Source: Paenibacillus hemerocallicola
GTDB taxonomy: Bacteria > Bacillota > Bacilli > Paenibacillales > NBRC-103111
Direction: 5' to 3'
Length of the DNA stretch: 64,000 bases
NCBI RefSeq assembly: GCF_006265175.1
Contig: NZ_VDCQ01000003.1
Location: forward strand, 188,059 to 252,058
Shown: one piece after another, positions 63,133-64,000 of the stretch
Layout: the number at the start of each line of letters is the position of its first letter
Numbering within the stretch: position 1 is the first letter of the stretch
Position numbers and translations under genes: made by a program
Notes under the pieces: model-generated
Told to the model about the DNA's origin: nothing
What the model saw: only the letters and a program-made list of their open reading frames with translations
Databases searched by the model: none

Positions 63133-63250
63133 AAAATAAAGAGTACAATCGACATAATCAATGTGTTCCGCATCAAAGCCGAGTGTGTTATAGAAGTGAT
63201 ACGGTAGCGGCTCAAGCTGCAAGTCCATGAAAATGCACCTCGCAAATAGG
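63127..63250 (-). pseudogene. Unidentified C-terminal gene fragment
   Basis: On the reverse strand a frame without a start reads CIFMDLQLEPLPYHFYNTLG, then FDAEHIDYVDCTLYFL, and stops at 63127. The composition is clearly protein-like but I do not recognise the family. It overlaps the last bases of the GH20 remnant, as expected when two fragments were joined by recombination. Confidence 0.35.
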
Positions 63251-63359
63251 TAATTTTGGTCGTATAGGTACTTCCATTTTACTTTTTGCTCCGGTGCGTT
63301 TTTGTTTTTTATCCGACTTTATGAGCTTTTTGAACAGGCTCTGTTACAACAAAGACAAG

Positions 63360-64000
63360 ATGGTTCTGCAGAAAAATCCGAATAAGAGGCAGGCGATTCA
63401 TCTGATTTATGGAAATGTGGAGCTATTTAATGTAGCTGAAGCGGTTGCTGTTCCGGGTCGAGCAGGCGTGCTGCTGCAGCGGATACCAGAATCGGTGCGG
63501 AGCCGATTGCGCGATGCCTCACAGCGGCAATATCGGCAGGCTTCCGGTGTCGAGCTTCGCTTTGTGAACGAAAGAGGGCCGGCGCAAATCACACTCGCAA
63601 GCTACCGCGGCAGCGTACAGGCATATTTATATTTCGGCAATTTTGCCGCTGGCAGCTTTACGGTTACCGAGGAGCCGACCGCGATCGAGTGCGCTTTGCC
63701 GTCGCCGCATTTTTTGTTCCGCGATGACTTTCATGGCTCGGACTATCCGTTCTCTCCGAGGGTCGTCAGGTTGCTGTTCAAAGGAGGCGAGGTTCACCTT
63801 TTGAAAGCGCAGGGAGAAGGACTGAGGCCTCCACTGCCGTCAGAGCTGCCGAAGTTGCGTTATATGGCTTATGGGACCTCCATCACGCAAGGCGACGCCT
63901 CGGGGCTCAGCTATGTCAACCAAACCGCATGGAGGCTTCTCGCGGACGCCTTGAATCTGGGAGCGTCGGGAACGGCCTATTGCGAGCCGGAGTTGGCGGA
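63360..64000 (+). CDS. SGNH/GDSL hydrolase, 3' truncated by window edge
   Basis: The frame is open from ATG 63360 to the end (213 codons). The first about 165 residues are an N-terminal beta-sandwich as in SGNH_hydro_N proteins (VELFNVAEAVAVPGRAG, HFLFRDDFHGSDYPFSPRVV). The catalytic domain then begins with LRYMAYGTSITQGDAS, the block I of the GDSL family with the nucleophile Ser in GTSITQG. The remaining blocks with Asp and His lie outside the window. It probably removes acyl groups from sugars, like the other esterases here. The ribosome site is weak (AAAGACAAG), so the start could lie elsewhere. Confidence 0.82.
   Translation, partial: MVLQKNPNKRQAIHLIYGNVELFNVAEAVAVPGRAGVLLQRIPESVRSRLRDASQRQYRQASGVELRFVNERGPAQITLASYRGSVQAYLYFGNFAAGSFTVTEEPTAIECALPSPHFLFRDDFHGSDYPFSPRVVRLLFKGGEVHLLKAQGEGLRPPLPSELPKLRYMAYGTSITQGDASGLSYVNQTAWRLLADALNLGASGTAYCEPELA

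Overview
The window reads as chromosomal DNA of a spore-former-type Firmicute of the Paenibacillaceae (Paenibacillus or Cohnella like). The grounds are moderate GC, strong GGAGG ribosome binding sites, CcpA-type cre sites, many SBP_bac_1 lipoproteins with YYNKxLFDKFG motifs, YesN-like AraC regulators and very large secreted polysaccharide enzymes. The genus is inferred from gene style; no rRNA, tRNA or CRISPR array was seen.

Most of the window is devoted to sensing and breaking down complex, probably uronic-acid or amino-sugar containing, polysaccharides. Bases 1-9 kb hold a Stf0 sulfotransferase, then a LacI regulator divergent from an operon of FAD oxidoreductase, two solute-binding lipoproteins and a Tat-exported beta-helix protein. 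Bases 9-13 kb hold a ComP-like histidine kinase, a convergent NarL/LuxR response regulator and a membrane acyltransferase. Bases 14-20 kb carry an AraC regulator, an amidohydrolase plus Rieske protein, and a second lipoprotein/beta-helix pair with two good cre sites. Bases 20-24 kb hold small genes, a histidine phosphatase and a reverse-strand hydrolase/AraC operon. Bases 24.8-29.2 kb are a third module: lipoprotein, sialidase-fold protein, beta-helix protein.

Bases 29.2-35.2 kb form a distinct island unrelated to sugar use. It has a PrsW-like membrane protein with a C-terminal toxin-like domain, a pentapeptide-repeat protein that is its likely immunity partner (both AT-rich), a MarR regulator with a palindrome over its own promoter, and an HELGH metalloprotease carrying the QRTVGNRAVGQ signature of injected or polymorphic effectors.

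Bases 35.3-52.2 kb return to polysaccharides. A GH31 domain that has lost both catalytic aspartates is fused to a YesN-like AraC output domain and sits divergent from a lipoprotein/DUF4838 operon. Next come an AraC gene and a lipoprotein next to a 2040-residue heparinase II/III-type lyase. Bases 52.5-58.7 kb are a probable intracellular operon of two esterase-like hydrolases, a GH20-type hexosaminidase and a Gfo/Idh/MocA oxidoreductase.

Bases 58.6-63.3 kb are a gene graveyard around one intact glycosyltransferase. Fragments of a Gfo/Idh gene, an ECF-type sigma factor, an aminoglycoside-phosphotransferase-like gene, a GNAT acetyltransferase and an internally deleted GH20 gene lie together. The window ends inside an SGNH hydrolase. 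Six intact lipoproteins (plus one remnant) occur without any permease or ATPase gene, so they either share a permease encoded elsewhere or act as sugar-capture or sensing proteins.
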